Below are positions 24,418 through 32,248 of a DNA stretch of 64,000 nt, in pieces. The position numbers and the translations under genes are program-made. How positions within the stretch are numbered: the stretch's first letter is position 1; each line of letters begins with the position of its first letter. This DNA is from CADCTQ01 sp963844325 (lineage in GTDB: Bacteria > Bacteroidota > Bacteroidia > Cytophagales > 172606-1): NCBI GenBank assembly GCA_963844325.1, contig CAWJNV010000002.1, positions 682,001-746,000 of the forward strand, read 5' to 3'. Below the pieces are notes generated by a model, which saw nothing but the letters and a program-made list of their open reading frames with translations, searched no databases and was not told where the DNA came from.

Positions 24418-25506
24418 TCAATTATACATCTCCAGGAATTTTTGTTTGAATTCCGGTACAAAAGCCATGGCAAAATGGCCCGCCCAGTCGTCGTTGCCCT
24501 CGATGAAGGTGGGCCCGGTTTCGCTGATGGCAATGTCCCAGCCAATGGAGTGAATGCCGTACAGGTACCGGTGCAGGTCCAGGGCCATGGCGACGGCCTC
24601 CTTGAAATGGGGAATCTGGTACCCGTCGAAAAGCACGCCGGTATCGGGGTGGCGGCAGATTTTGCCCCCGCGTCCGGGCAGGTACATGGCGTCGCCCCGG
24701 AGGGTGCCGGTATCAAGGTCAATGCGTGCCGCCACGCCGCCGCAGGCCACGTTGTCTACGCTTTTGCCGCCCGTACCGACCTTGAGGGCCGCCCAGAACG
24801 CCTTCACTTCGCCGCCCGTGTTGAAGGTGACCAGCCGGATGGCGTTGATCGAATGGGGATGCAATGCGCTTAAGGCGGGATGCTGGCGGATGCGTTCCTG
24901 CAACAGGTATTGCCCCTTCAGGCTGCGCCGGAACGCGTCGGCAGTAACTTCCCGCGATTGCACGTGTATGTTGCCCCCGTCCACGCGGAGCGGGTACACG
25001 TCGGCGCCCCCCTGGCCCGTCATGCTTTTGCAGAACACGTCAAGCGCCGGTGCGGCCGGGTCGAACAAATCGCTGAGCGGACGTTTTTCCGGGCGGCCGA
25101 TCCAGGTAACGGTGTCGGCATCAATGATGGCAAGGTTTCTGGGCGTCGGAAAGCCAAGGCTGGCGACCACCTGCGAGAACACGAATTTGTCGCGCAGCAG
25201 GCAGATGTAATTGTACCCCGGCTCACCGGGCAGGTGCTGGTTGCGGTTGTCGCGGATCTGCCGGAAAAGTTTGTAAGGCATCACGTGTTGCGGCCGCATG
25301 ACGCCTTTCTTCCGGTCGAGCCCGTAAAAAAAGTAGAACGTGTTTACGTCCCGGTACCTGAGCAGCCAGGCAAAAAGATCCTTGCAGACGCCCATTCTGC
25401 TTTTGGTGTCTTCTTCCGGGTAGTAGGATCGGGAATAGGCAGGGTGTTGTACCAGGTACACCATTTGCCGTGCTGCGCCCAGCAGTTGGCGAATGCGATG
25501 AATCAT
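24418..25506 (-). CDS. Second sugar-transfer-associated ATP-grasp protein
   Basis: 362 residues from the ATG at 25506; the frame continues 11 residues upstream. It is a clear paralogue of the protein at 22914: PGYNYICLLRDKFVFSQVVA, LHPHSINAIRLVTFNTGGEV, KSVDNVACGGVAARIDLDTG, CRHPDTGVLFDG and IAISETGPTFIEGNDDWAGH. The conserved motifs include the predicted Asn/Asp/Glu metal ligands at the end. It faces its paralogue tail to tail across an inverted repeat, so the two are separately transcribed. Two such enzymes in 2.6 kb suggest two related ligation steps, or duplication and divergence. Confidence 0.8.
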   Translation of the reverse strand: MIHRIRQLLGAARQMVYLVQHPAYSRSYYPEEDTKSRMGVCKDLFAWLLRYRDVNTFYFFYGLDRKKGVMRPQHVMPYKLFRQIRDNRNQHLPGEPGYNYICLLRDKFVFSQVVASLGFPTPRNLAIIDADTVTWIGRPEKRPLSDLFDPAAPALDVFCKSMTGQGGADVYPLRVDGGNIHVQSREVTADAFRRSLKGQYLLQERIRQHPALSALHPHSINAIRLVTFNTGGEVKAFWAALKVGTGGKSVDNVACGGVAARIDLDTGTLRGDAMYLPGRGGKICRHPDTGVLFDGYQIPHFKEAVAMALDLHRYLYGIHSIGWDIAISETGPTFIEGNDDWAGHFAMAFVPEFKQKFLEMYN

Positions 25507-25513
25507 GATCGTC

Positions 25514-25759
25514 TCAGCTAAAATTGTACGACTGCGCAATGAGCATCCTCCCGCGGCGGCGCGGGGGAGCGTACGCTTGCCCGGTCACCGGCCACAAAAG
25601 AGAGAACACCGATGCAATGAATACGATGTAAGGTATGGGAGGTAAATACCCGAAACCGCCGTCCGGAGCCTGCCCTTCGCCGGCGGCCAGGCGAATTACT
25701 ATGGACCTGCGTTCCGGTAAATCTACGGGTTTTCCCGACCCGGGGTTGTATTTATTCAC
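25514..25759 (-). CDS. Doubtful small ORF directly upstream of the ATP-grasp gene
   Basis: 81 codons starting at a GTG (25759), ending 7 bp before the ATG of the second sugar-transfer ATP-grasp. The product would have a polar N-terminus (MNKYNPGSGKPVDLPERRS), a hydrophobic helix-like centre (PIPYIVFIASVFSLLWPVTG) and a basic tail. No family is recognised and codon use is not strongly biased, so it may be leader sequence rather than a gene. The rest of the 381-bp gap 25507-25887 shows no other candidate and no long inverted repeat. Confidence 0.2.
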   Translation of the reverse strand: MNKYNPGSGKPVDLPERRSIVIRLAAGEGQAPDGGFGYLPPIPYIVFIASVFSLLWPVTGQAYAPPRRRGRMLIAQSYNFS

Positions 25760-25887
25760 TAAATAATAACCAATGGGATTAAATCAAGATTCTCGCGGGC
25801 AAACCCGCATTCATTCCGTTATGTAAGGCCAAGTGCGTAAATTAGAGCACTATCCGGCAGGCGGGCTACCCCTGTTTTTGTATTCGT

Positions 25888-26811
25888 ATGGCAACCACTG
25901 TTTACACCCTCTACGAGGGGCACTATTCCCTCGGCGTAGGCGCACTCCTGAATTCACTGCTCAACAAAGGTTTCGTCGGCACGTACGCAGTCGCCTACCG
26001 CGGCAAACTCCCCGAATGGACGGGCAAGCTCAAACAAGAAGGTCCCGAAGAATACTCCGTCGCCGGGGTGCGGGTCAAGTTCATTCCCCTCAACCCGCCC
26101 ATGCACCTGCGGTTTTACAAGTCCTTCCTGGGCCTGGAGCTGTACGAAAAATATTGCCCCGATACGGGGAGCCTGTTTTACTTCGATCCCGACATTGTGA
26201 TCAAGGCGGACTGGAGCTTTTACGAGAGCTGGGCCGAGAAAGGCATCGCCCTCTGCCTCGACAATGCTTTCGGCATCCTGCCCTCCGACCACCCCTGGCG
26301 GGCCGAATGGACCCAGATCGGCAGCCGGACGGGCCTGCGGGTCAAGCGGGAACAGAACTTCTACTACAACGGCGGCTTTTTCGGCCTCACCCGCGACAAG
26401 CTGGACTTCCTCCGCCTCTGGCGCGACCTCACCTACTCGTTCCGCGACATGGGGGGCGACGTGGTGGGCAGCAAGAGCACTGACCGCAAACGGGCCGTGG
26501 TGGGCGACCAGGACCTGATGAACGCCGCCATCATGTTTACCGAACTGCCCCTGAGCTGCGTGGGGCCCGACGGCATGGACTTCGGCGGGTACGGGGGGTA
26601 CCTGATGTCGCACGCGGTGTACGGGGTCAAGCCGTGGGTAAAAAACTTCACGCTGGACCTGTTCAAAACCGGCAACGCCCCGTCGCTGGCCGACAAGGAG
26701 TTCATGAAAAACATTGCTTCGCCCATTCAACTGTTCTCCCCGGTGGAAGAACGGCTCAAAAGGGCCAACATCAAGGTGGCTTCGGCGCTGGGCCGCGTGA
26801 TGGGCCGTTAA
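25888..26811 (+). CDS. Glycosyltransferase-like protein with DxD motif
   Basis: 307 residues. It opens with TTVYTLYEGHYSLGVGALLN, a nucleotide-binding-like first strand and helix, and has a metal-binding type motif in SLFYFDPDIVIKADW near residue 98. The arrangement resembles GT-A fold enzymes of the GT8-like group. Downstream, NFYYNGGFFGLTRDKLDFLR and VVGDQDLMNAAI are typical acceptor-site regions. It has no signal peptide or membrane helix, so it works in the cytoplasm on a nucleotide sugar. Sugar and acceptor are not predictable. The next gene is a polysaccharide-type ABC ATPase, which supports a surface glycan role. Confidence 0.65.
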   Translation: MATTVYTLYEGHYSLGVGALLNSLLNKGFVGTYAVAYRGKLPEWTGKLKQEGPEEYSVAGVRVKFIPLNPPMHLRFYKSFLGLELYEKYCPDTGSLFYFDPDIVIKADWSFYESWAEKGIALCLDNAFGILPSDHPWRAEWTQIGSRTGLRVKREQNFYYNGGFFGLTRDKLDFLRLWRDLTYSFRDMGGDVVGSKSTDRKRAVVGDQDLMNAAIMFTELPLSCVGPDGMDFGGYGGYLMSHAVYGVKPWVKNFTLDLFKTGNAPSLADKEFMKNIASPIQLFSPVEERLKRANIKVASALGRVMGR

Positions 26812-26954
26812 CGAAACGTCAAATTGGGCACTTACATTTTGCGCGTAAGGTGAATACATAAAACATAAAGGGCGGGGCTCCGTTTAAAGCCCTTGGTGCC
26901 ACGCACTTCCCCCATTTACATCCATCATCCATACCAAACCTAATCTCATTCCGG

Positions 26955-28262
26955 ATGCCAGTAGCAATCAGGGTTGAAAACATCGGCAAACAGTACATCG
27001 TCGTCCGCAACCAACAGAAAGAATACACCCTCCGTGGCACGCTGACCCAGCAGCTCCAGCGGGTCCTGCAACCCAACAAGTTCAACAGCGAAAAAGAAGA
27101 GGAGTTCTGGGCGTTGAAAGACGTGAACTTCGAAGTGCAGCAGGGCGACCTGGTGGGCATCATCGGCCACAACGGTGCCGGTAAATCCACCGTCCTCAAA
27201 ATCATCAGCCGCATCACCGAGCCCACCACGGGCAGCGTCAGCATCAAGGGCCGCGTGGCCAGTCTGCTGGAGGTGGGCACGGGCTTTCACCGGCAACTCA
27301 CCGGCCGGGAGAACATCTTCCTCAACGGCACCATCCTGGGCATGAAGCGGCCCGAAATCCAGCGCAAGTTCGATGAAATCGTGGCCTTTGCCGAAATCGA
27401 GAAGTTCCTCGACACCCCGGTGAAGCGGTATTCCTCGGGCATGTTCATGCGCCTGGGCTTTGCGGTAGCCTCGCACCTGGTCTCCGAAATCCTCATCGTG
27501 GACGAAGTGCTGGCCGTGGGGGACCGGAGCTTCCAGAACAAATGCCTCGCCAAAATGGAGGAAATAAGCCGCAACGAGGGCCGCACGGTCCTGTTCGTGA
27601 GCCACAACATGGGCACCATCAAACGCCTCTGCAAGACGGGCATCCTGCTCAAGTCGGGCCAGGTGGAGAAAGTAGGCGACATTGCCGAAGTGACGGCCGC
27701 GTACCTGAAGCCGACCGCGCCGGTGGTTACCAACACTGAAGACATCTTCAGCAGCAGCAAGTACGGCATCCTGGGCTGCGAGATCCTGCCGGCCGATGAG
27801 GTAGACACCTACGAAAGGGAAAGCGTTGGCGTAGTAAAGCCGGCCCCGACCATTCTGGCCCACCAACGGCTCATGATCCGCTTCTTCATCCGCCTCTCCG
27901 ACCGCATGCGCGGCAAGATCGGCCTGGGCGGTTCAATCAAAGACGCGGGCGGCATCCGGATCGGCAGTACGTTCTCCGACTACTACGGCACCAAGTTCGC
28001 GGTCACCCCCGGCGAGGTGATGGAAGTGCGCGTCATCAACGAGGGGATGCGGCTCAGCCCGGGGCGGTATACTTTCCACCCGTCGCTGTACTGCAACGAC
28101 GAAAGAGCCAAGTCGGTGGTGGAGGCCGTCCACTTCACGGTGCTGCCGTCCGACATTTTCGGCTTCGGCTACAGTGATTACCAGGGCCAGGGCCCCATCG
28201 TGTGGAACGCCCGCTGGGAACAGGTAGACACTGACGTCAACGAATACACCCGCCCCGGGTGA
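26955..28262 (+). CDS. Wzt/TagH-type polysaccharide ABC transporter ATPase
   Basis: 435 residues. The ATPase domain has Walker A GHNGAGKST (71-79), signature YSSGMFMRLGFA, and Walker B EILIVDEVLAVGD, with the H-loop in VLFVSHNMGT. The long linker EFWALKDVNFEVQQGDLVGI is typical of O-antigen exporters. Residues about 250-435 form a C-terminal beta-sandwich like the Wzt carbohydrate-binding domain. It would energise export of a finished glycan on a lipid carrier and may recognise its end. The Wzm-type permease usually next to it is not in this window. A strong hairpin terminator follows. Confidence 0.9.
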   Translation: MPVAIRVENIGKQYIVVRNQQKEYTLRGTLTQQLQRVLQPNKFNSEKEEEFWALKDVNFEVQQGDLVGIIGHNGAGKSTVLKIISRITEPTTGSVSIKGRVASLLEVGTGFHRQLTGRENIFLNGTILGMKRPEIQRKFDEIVAFAEIEKFLDTPVKRYSSGMFMRLGFAVASHLVSEILIVDEVLAVGDRSFQNKCLAKMEEISRNEGRTVLFVSHNMGTIKRLCKTGILLKSGQVEKVGDIAEVTAAYLKPTAPVVTNTEDIFSSSKYGILGCEILPADEVDTYERESVGVVKPAPTILAHQRLMIRFFIRLSDRMRGKIGLGGSIKDAGGIRIGSTFSDYYGTKFAVTPGEVMEVRVINEGMRLSPGRYTFHPSLYCNDERAKSVVEAVHFTVLPSDIFGFGYSDYQGQGPIVWNARWEQVDTDVNEYTRPG

Positions 28263-28269
28263 TTGGAGA

Positions 28270-28327
28270 GCCGTAAAAAGCAAAAGCGCCGGAAGGGTAA
28301 CCTTCCGGCGCTTTTGCTTTTTACGGC
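28270..28327. terminator. Perfect 27-bp hairpin terminator, bidirectional
   Basis: Arms 28270-28296 and 28301-28327 are exact reverse complements (GCCGTAAAAAGCAAAAGCGC then CGGAAGG) around a GTAA loop. The T-rich end TTTTGCTTTTTACGGCTTT serves the plus strand and the mirrored A-rich start serves the minus strand. It lies 7 bp after the ABC ATPase stop, in the gap with the convergent TPR-like gene. The gap also holds unpaired GTCTC-type words (28370-28400). Confidence 0.9.
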
Positions 28328-28401
28328 TTTCTGCTTGGCCCGCTCCGTGAAATAAAATGCAGCGCGGCGTCTCATGTCTTGCGTCTGAAATCTCCCGTCT
28401 C

Positions 28402-28899
28402 CTAGGCACCCGAGGCCTGCCAGTGGGGCTGGGCCGGGCGGTTGGGCACGGCGGCTTCGTAGTTGGTGGTTTGAGTCGCCGGTCCGCCGGCCAGGTGCCG
28501 CTTGCACAGGTCCAGTCCCGTTTCCAGGTCGCGGAGGGGGTAGCCGATCTTGCCGGCGTGCCGGATGGCATCGCGGTAGCAGGCGGCGGCTTGGCGCCAG
28601 TCGGACCGGGCCTGGTAGCAGTTGGCGGCAATGCGCAGAATGGTGACGTGCGTGGCAAACTCATCGGCGGCCCGGGGCTTGGGCAGGGGCTCCCGCCCGA
28701 AGAGGGCCAGGGCCGTGTCGTAGTCGCCTTCCGCTTCGAGTTTGCGCAGCCGGTTTAGCAGCAGGGCGCCGCCGAAGGGATTGATTTCTTTGCGGGAACC
28801 CGCGAAGCTCCGTCCGCCCGTTTGTTTCCGTGATTTGGCCACCCGCCAGGCGGCCAGGAGGGAAAAGACGAGGAACGATGAAATACTGATCATTACCAT
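28402..28899 (-). CDS. Membrane-anchored TPR-like protein
   Basis: 165 residues from the ATG at 28899, chosen for the A-rich leader in front; ATGs at 28929 and 28893 are also possible. It has one N-terminal membrane helix (MVMISISSFLVFSLLAAWRV), a basic stretch (AKSRKQTGGRSFAGSRKE), then helix-turn-helix repeats of TPR type (LRKLEAEGDYDTALALFG, ILRIAANCYQARSDWRQAAA, CYRDAIRHAGKIGYPLRDLE). It is probably an inner-membrane scaffold with the repeats in the cytoplasm. No specific family is recognised. Confidence 0.55.
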   Translation of the reverse strand: MVMISISSFLVFSLLAAWRVAKSRKQTGGRSFAGSRKEINPFGGALLLNRLRKLEAEGDYDTALALFGREPLPKPRAADEFATHVTILRIAANCYQARSDWRQAAACYRDAIRHAGKIGYPLRDLETGLDLCKRHLAGGPATQTTNYEAAVPNRPAQPHWQASGA

Positions 28900-28929
28900 A
28901 GTTGTAGGTTTTAAGTAGTGGTTTTGCAT

Positions 28930-29416
28930 TGGGACTCCCGATCCCGCGTCGCCGCCGGGGCGGCGCCGGCGCACGGGAATACCCGGGAAAAGGGCTGGTA
29001 CATCCGGCGGGCAGTGGCCGCAGGCATCGGCTCCCGGTGCGCGGCGCAAGGGAGCGGCTAACGCTATGAACCCGTTACGCGGGGTTCGGTGCAGCAGTGC
29101 ACCTCCGTAGCCCGGCCGTTTTACCGGCCCCGTCCAAATTTTGAATAAAAATAATAAATCAAAAGGGCATGTGAAAGCAACAGCCGGGTATAAATGAGCG
29201 GGTTACTGCATAAAGTTGATAAATTCAAATTTATACTTAATAATGTCCAGTTTCGCCTCCGCCCGGCCCGCCGGCCCGCATCCGGGCTTCCGGGGCAGCC
29301 GCACGCCCCGCTTGTACGGCCCGCACTAAAAAGGGTTTCCACCGGAAAACGAAAAAATATTTTTAACCCTGCTGACATAGAGTTGTCACCAAAGGGCCGT
29401 TTCTTTGTCAAAAGTA
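28930..29416. other. Gap with an AT-rich promoter-like core
   Basis: No convincing gene. The centre (29140-29250) is strongly AT-rich for this genome (AATAAAAATAATAAATC, GATAAATTCAAATTTATAC). On the minus strand TAAATTTG matches the TAnnTTTG box and could serve the TPR-like gene, but the leader would be over 300 nt and no TTG lies at the expected distance. The gap continues into the inverted repeat at 29417. Confidence 0.45.
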
Positions 29417-29547
29417 AGGAGGTAGGGAGTCGGGGAGTCAGAGAGTTAGAGCGTTTGAGAATTTCCCGTTATCGGTTAACTCCCAAACGCTCAAACTCCC
29501 AACCTCCCTACCTCCCAAATTCTCTAACTCCTCACCTCCCAAATTCC
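29417..29547. repeat. Intergenic inverted repeat, GAGAGTTAGAGCGTTTGAG family (copy 1)
   Basis: Left arm (29417-29462): GGAGGTAGGGAGTCGGGGAG then TCAGAGAGTTAGAGCGTTTG words. Right arm (29477-29547): AACTCCCAAACGCTCAAACT, CCCAACCTCCCTACCTCCC and further CCTCACCTCCC complements. It ends 8 bp before the ATG of the HMA-like protein. The sister copy with the same GTTAGAGCGTTTGAGAATT core is at 32134. Confidence 0.88.
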
Positions 29548-29555
29548 GTTTTCCT

Positions 29556-29795
29556 ATGAACGCTACCCCCGAAACCCCGGTAGAGGTGCTCGTATTCGAG
29601 ACCAACATCCGCCACAAGCGGGAACTGCGGCAAGTAGCCCAACTGCTCGGGGCGGAAAAACGCATTGCGCAATGGAACGTGGACCTCGACGATTGCAGCC
29701 GGGTGTTGCGCGTGGAAGCCCGGTGCCTGACCCCGGCGGAAGTAATTGCCCTGCTCGGCCAGGCTGGGTACGCCTGCCAGGAACTGCCCGACTAA
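29556..29795 (+). CDS. Small HMA-like (ferredoxin-fold) protein
   Basis: 79 residues with a beta-alpha-beta-beta-alpha-beta pattern: EVLVFETNIRHKRELRQVAQ, WNVDLDDCSRVLRVEA, LTPAEVIALLGQAGYACQEL. This matches small heavy-metal-associated-like proteins of Bacteroidota that lack the usual CxxC metal site; here the only Cys are in DDCSR and YACQ. Metal binding is therefore doubtful. It lies 12 bp upstream of an MFS transporter gene on the same strand, suggesting an operon and perhaps a regulatory or accessory role in transport. Confidence 0.7.
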   Translation: MNATPETPVEVLVFETNIRHKRELRQVAQLLGAEKRIAQWNVDLDDCSRVLRVEARCLTPAEVIALLGQAGYACQELPD

Positions 29796-29807
29796 CTCCT
29801 TTTTTTG

Positions 29808-31058
29808 ATGACCCCCGCAAAGCCTGCCCTGCCCGTATTTACCCGTTACCAGGTATTCATGATTGCCCTGCTGTCCATCCTGCAGTTTACGGTGATCCTC
29901 GACTTTATGGTGCTCTCGCCGCTGGGCGCCCTGCTGATGCCCGACATGCACATCTCGGCGGCCCAGTTTGGCCTGGTGGTGTCGGCCTACGCTTTCAGCG
30001 CGGGCCTGTCGGGGCTGCTGGCGGCGGGCTTCGCCGACAAGTTTGACCGCAAAAAACTGCTGCTCTTCTTCTACACCGGCTTCGTGGTGGGCACCCTGCT
30101 GTGCGGGCTTGCCCCCACGTATCCGCTGCTGCTGGGGGCCCGCATCGTGACGGGGCTGTTCGGCGGGGTGATGGGCTCCATCGGCTTTGCCATCATTACC
30201 GACCTGTTTCCGCTGGAGGTGCGCGGCCGGGTCATGGGCTTCGTGCAAATGGCCTTTGCCTCCAGCCAGGTACTGGGCATTCCGGTGGGGCTTTACCTCG
30301 CCAACCGCTTCGACTGGCACGCCCCGTTTCTGCTCATCGTGGCCGTGAGCCTGGTGGTGGGCGTGGCCATGGTGCGGTACATGCGGCCCGTAACGGCCCA
30401 CCTGGCCCTGCCGGCCCGGGGCAATGCCTTTACGCACCTGATCAGTACCCTGAGCCGGCCGGCGTACCTGCGGGCCTTTGCCGCCGCCACGCTGCTGGCC
30501 TCGGGCGGGTTTATGCTCATGCCCTTCGGCAGCGCCTACACGGTCAACAACCTGGGCATTGCGATGGAAAAACTGCCGTTCATCTACCTGGTTACGGGGC
30601 TCTGCTCCATGGTGATCGGCCCGCTGGCCGGGCGGTACAGCGACAAGGTGGGCAAGTTCAGGCTGTTTACCTTCGGCACCCTGCTCAGCGTGGTATTGGT
30701 GCTGGTGTACTGCAACCTGGGTGTTACGCCGCTCTGGCTGCTGATCGGCATCAACGTGCTGCTTTTTGCCGGCATCACCGCCCGCATGATCCCGGCCTCG
30801 GCCCTGCTGTCGGCCATTCCCGGCCCGCAGGACCGGGGGGCGTTCATGAGCATCAATGCTTCGGTGCAGCAACTGGCCGGCGGCCTCGCCTCCGCCCTGG
30901 CCGGGGTAATCGTGGTGCAAACGGAAGGGGGACGGCTCGGCAACTACGCGCTGCTGGGCTACGTGGTAACGGGGGCCATGCTCCTGACGCTGGCCCTGAT
31001 GTACAGCCTGAACGCCTACGTAGATAAACTGCACCAGCCCGTGAAGGTAGCGCAGTAG
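29808..31058 (+). CDS. MFS transporter
   Basis: 416 residues from the ATG at 29808, with twelve hydrophobic segments. The MFS loop 2-3 signature is seen as GLLAAGFADKFDRKKLLLFF, and a matching later loop as AGRYSDKVGKFRLF. The first helix (YQVFMIALLSILQFTVILDF) and the early FMVLSPLGALLMPDM resemble drug-efflux type members (DHA1-like). The substrate is not predictable. It follows the HMA-like protein closely. The product lies in the inner membrane and probably uses the proton gradient. Confidence 0.88.
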   Translation: MTPAKPALPVFTRYQVFMIALLSILQFTVILDFMVLSPLGALLMPDMHISAAQFGLVVSAYAFSAGLSGLLAAGFADKFDRKKLLLFFYTGFVVGTLLCGLAPTYPLLLGARIVTGLFGGVMGSIGFAIITDLFPLEVRGRVMGFVQMAFASSQVLGIPVGLYLANRFDWHAPFLLIVAVSLVVGVAMVRYMRPVTAHLALPARGNAFTHLISTLSRPAYLRAFAAATLLASGGFMLMPFGSAYTVNNLGIAMEKLPFIYLVTGLCSMVIGPLAGRYSDKVGKFRLFTFGTLLSVVLVLVYCNLGVTPLWLLIGINVLLFAGITARMIPASALLSAIPGPQDRGAFMSINASVQQLAGGLASALAGVIVVQTEGGRLGNYALLGYVVTGAMLLTLALMYSLNAYVDKLHQPVKVAQ

Positions 31059-31166
31059 CGGGGTCGTGCCATACGATAAGTGGACTGATAAATAGGCTTT
31101 TATGGCCAGTTTTTGAAATGTTTTCCGCGTCGTAATTGTTGTACATACAAAGGGCAAAACACTACC

Positions 31167-31313
31167 ATGCAAACAACCAGTAAACACTCAAGTGACAAAA
31201 TAGCTTCGCTGGCCTCGTGCCTGCTGCGCCGGCCGGACGTATCGAAAGAAACCAAAAGCCTGGCGGCAAGCGTACTTTCGCAGGCCCGCGGCACCAGGAA
31301 GCGAAGCAAATAA
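31167..31313 (+). CDS. Small SDKIASLAS-type conserved protein
   Basis: 48 residues from the ATG at 31167: polar start (MQTTSKHSSDK), then IASLASCLLRRPDVSKETKS, then LAASVLSQARGTRKRSK. The pattern 'SSDK-A-LA--L--P-AS--TKSLA-S-LSQ' recurs in many small Bacteroidota hypothetical proteins, which is why I regard it as real. Helical, basic, no membrane segment. Function is unknown. A clean hairpin follows. Confidence 0.6.
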   Translation: MQTTSKHSSDKIASLASCLLRRPDVSKETKSLAASVLSQARGTRKRSK

Positions 31314-31330
31314 ACCGGCCCACCGCCAGG

Positions 31331-31363
31331 CAATGCCCGCAGTCCAACCCACTGCGGGCATTG
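31331..31363. terminator. 13-bp hairpin after the small gene
   Basis: CAATGCCCGCAGT (31331-31343) pairs exactly with ACTGCGGGCATTG (31351-31363) around CCAACCC. Only a short T-rich run follows (TCGTTT), so termination is plausible but not classical. The rest of 31364-31507 holds pyrimidine-rich CCGTCTCC and CCGGTCTCCC words without a nearby partner arm. Confidence 0.7.
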
Positions 31364-31507
31364 TCGTTTCCGGCGCAACCGGTCCGCTTCCCGCCCCCAT
31401 TGGCACGCTTTTATCCCTGCCCGCTGCCTTCGCGTAAGCCGCGTTCCCGATCCTTCCTCCCGTCTCCTTTCCTCCGGTCTCCCGTCTTCCTTTCTTAAGT
31501 CTTACTA

Positions 31508-31657
31508 CTTTACTATGGTACAAAACCTCACCCCCGGCCCCTCTCCCGAGGAGAGGGGAGAAGAATACATTATTACAAACATCTGTTTATCAACGCACTA
31601 TGCCTCCCCTCTCCTCGGGAGAGGGGCCGGGGGTGAGGTTTTGTACCGTAGTAAAGT
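31508..31657. repeat. Inverted repeat, CCTCACCCCCGGCCCCTCTC family (copy 1)
   Basis: Left arm 31508-31560 and right arm 31603-31657 are complementary with very few mismatches (ACTATGGTACAAAACCTCAC, CCCCGGCCCCTCTCCCGAGG). The arms also contain the self-complementary CCTCTCCCGAGGAGAGG. The same words form the outer arms at 38821 and 39411. The remaining gap to 31872 shows no gene. A long open frame through it reads LTPGPSPEERGE and is repeat-derived. Confidence 0.92.
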
Positions 31658-31872
31658 CTTACTACTCAGAAAAATGAGCGGCTCTCCCGCCACTTTGGGG
31701 GAAACCCAAGTAACCCAAACTGGTTCAAGCGTCCTCGTTTGGATCAGTTTGGCGACAGGAAGGCTTTGCCAAAAAGTCCCTCCATTCGCCCAACCAAGCC
31801 GTAGCGGTGCCGTAAGTACCCGTAACCTTCAAAAGGTAACAATTCCTTAACATACAAGAACCACGTACCGCT

Positions 31873-32133
31873 ATGGCAAAGAAAAAAGCAAAAGGCAAAA
31901 ACTGGAATAAGCAAGCCAACCGCTGGATCAACAACAACCGCACGGTGCTGGCCCTGCTCGGCGGCATTGCCGGGGGCGCCGCCCTCACGGCCGCCATTAC
32001 GTCCCGCCAGGGCCAGCAGATGATGACCGGCCTGTCGGATACCGTAAAGGACTGGATGCCCGCAGCAACCGCCGGCCCCGACACCACCCAGGATACCTCC
32101 GGTGACAATAAAAACACCCCCGCCGGAGCGTAG
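31873..32133 (+). CDS. Small single-span YtxH-like protein
   Basis: 86 residues: a basic N-terminus (MAKKKAKGKNWNKQANRWIN), one glycine/alanine-rich membrane segment (TVLALLGGIAGGAALTAAIT), an amphipathic stretch (QGQQMMTGLSDTVKDWMPA) and an acidic Thr/Asp-rich tail. The pattern resembles YtxH/gas-vesicle-like small proteins found in stress responses, but the match is loose. The ATG at 31873 is well placed. The stop is directly followed by an inverted repeat. Confidence 0.6.
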   Translation: MAKKKAKGKNWNKQANRWINNNRTVLALLGGIAGGAALTAAITSRQGQQMMTGLSDTVKDWMPAATAGPDTTQDTSGDNKNTPAGA

Positions 32134-32248
32134 GAGTTGGGGAGTTAGAGAGTTGGAGAGTTAGAGCGTTTGAGAATTACGGAGTTGAACTTGTACGGTG
32201 TTTCTGAACGCTCAAATTCCCTAACGCTCCAACTCCCTAACTCTCAAG
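32134..32248. repeat. Inverted repeat, GAGAGTTAGAGCGTTTGAG family (copy 2), entering a coding end
   Basis: Left arm 32134-32190 begins right after the stop of the YtxH-like gene (GAGTTGGGGAGTTAGAGAGT, TGGAGAGTTAGAGCGTTTGA). Right arm 32205-32248 holds the complements (GAACGCTCAAATTCCCTAAC, GCTCCAACTCCCTAACTCTC). The stop codon and final codons (VRELER) of the minus-strand GT9 gene lie inside the right arm. Confidence 0.9.

Noticed and set aside
31515..31850. Open frame reading LTPGPSPEERGE
   Set aside because: It translates a palindromic intergenic element; such frames are typical annotation artefacts.
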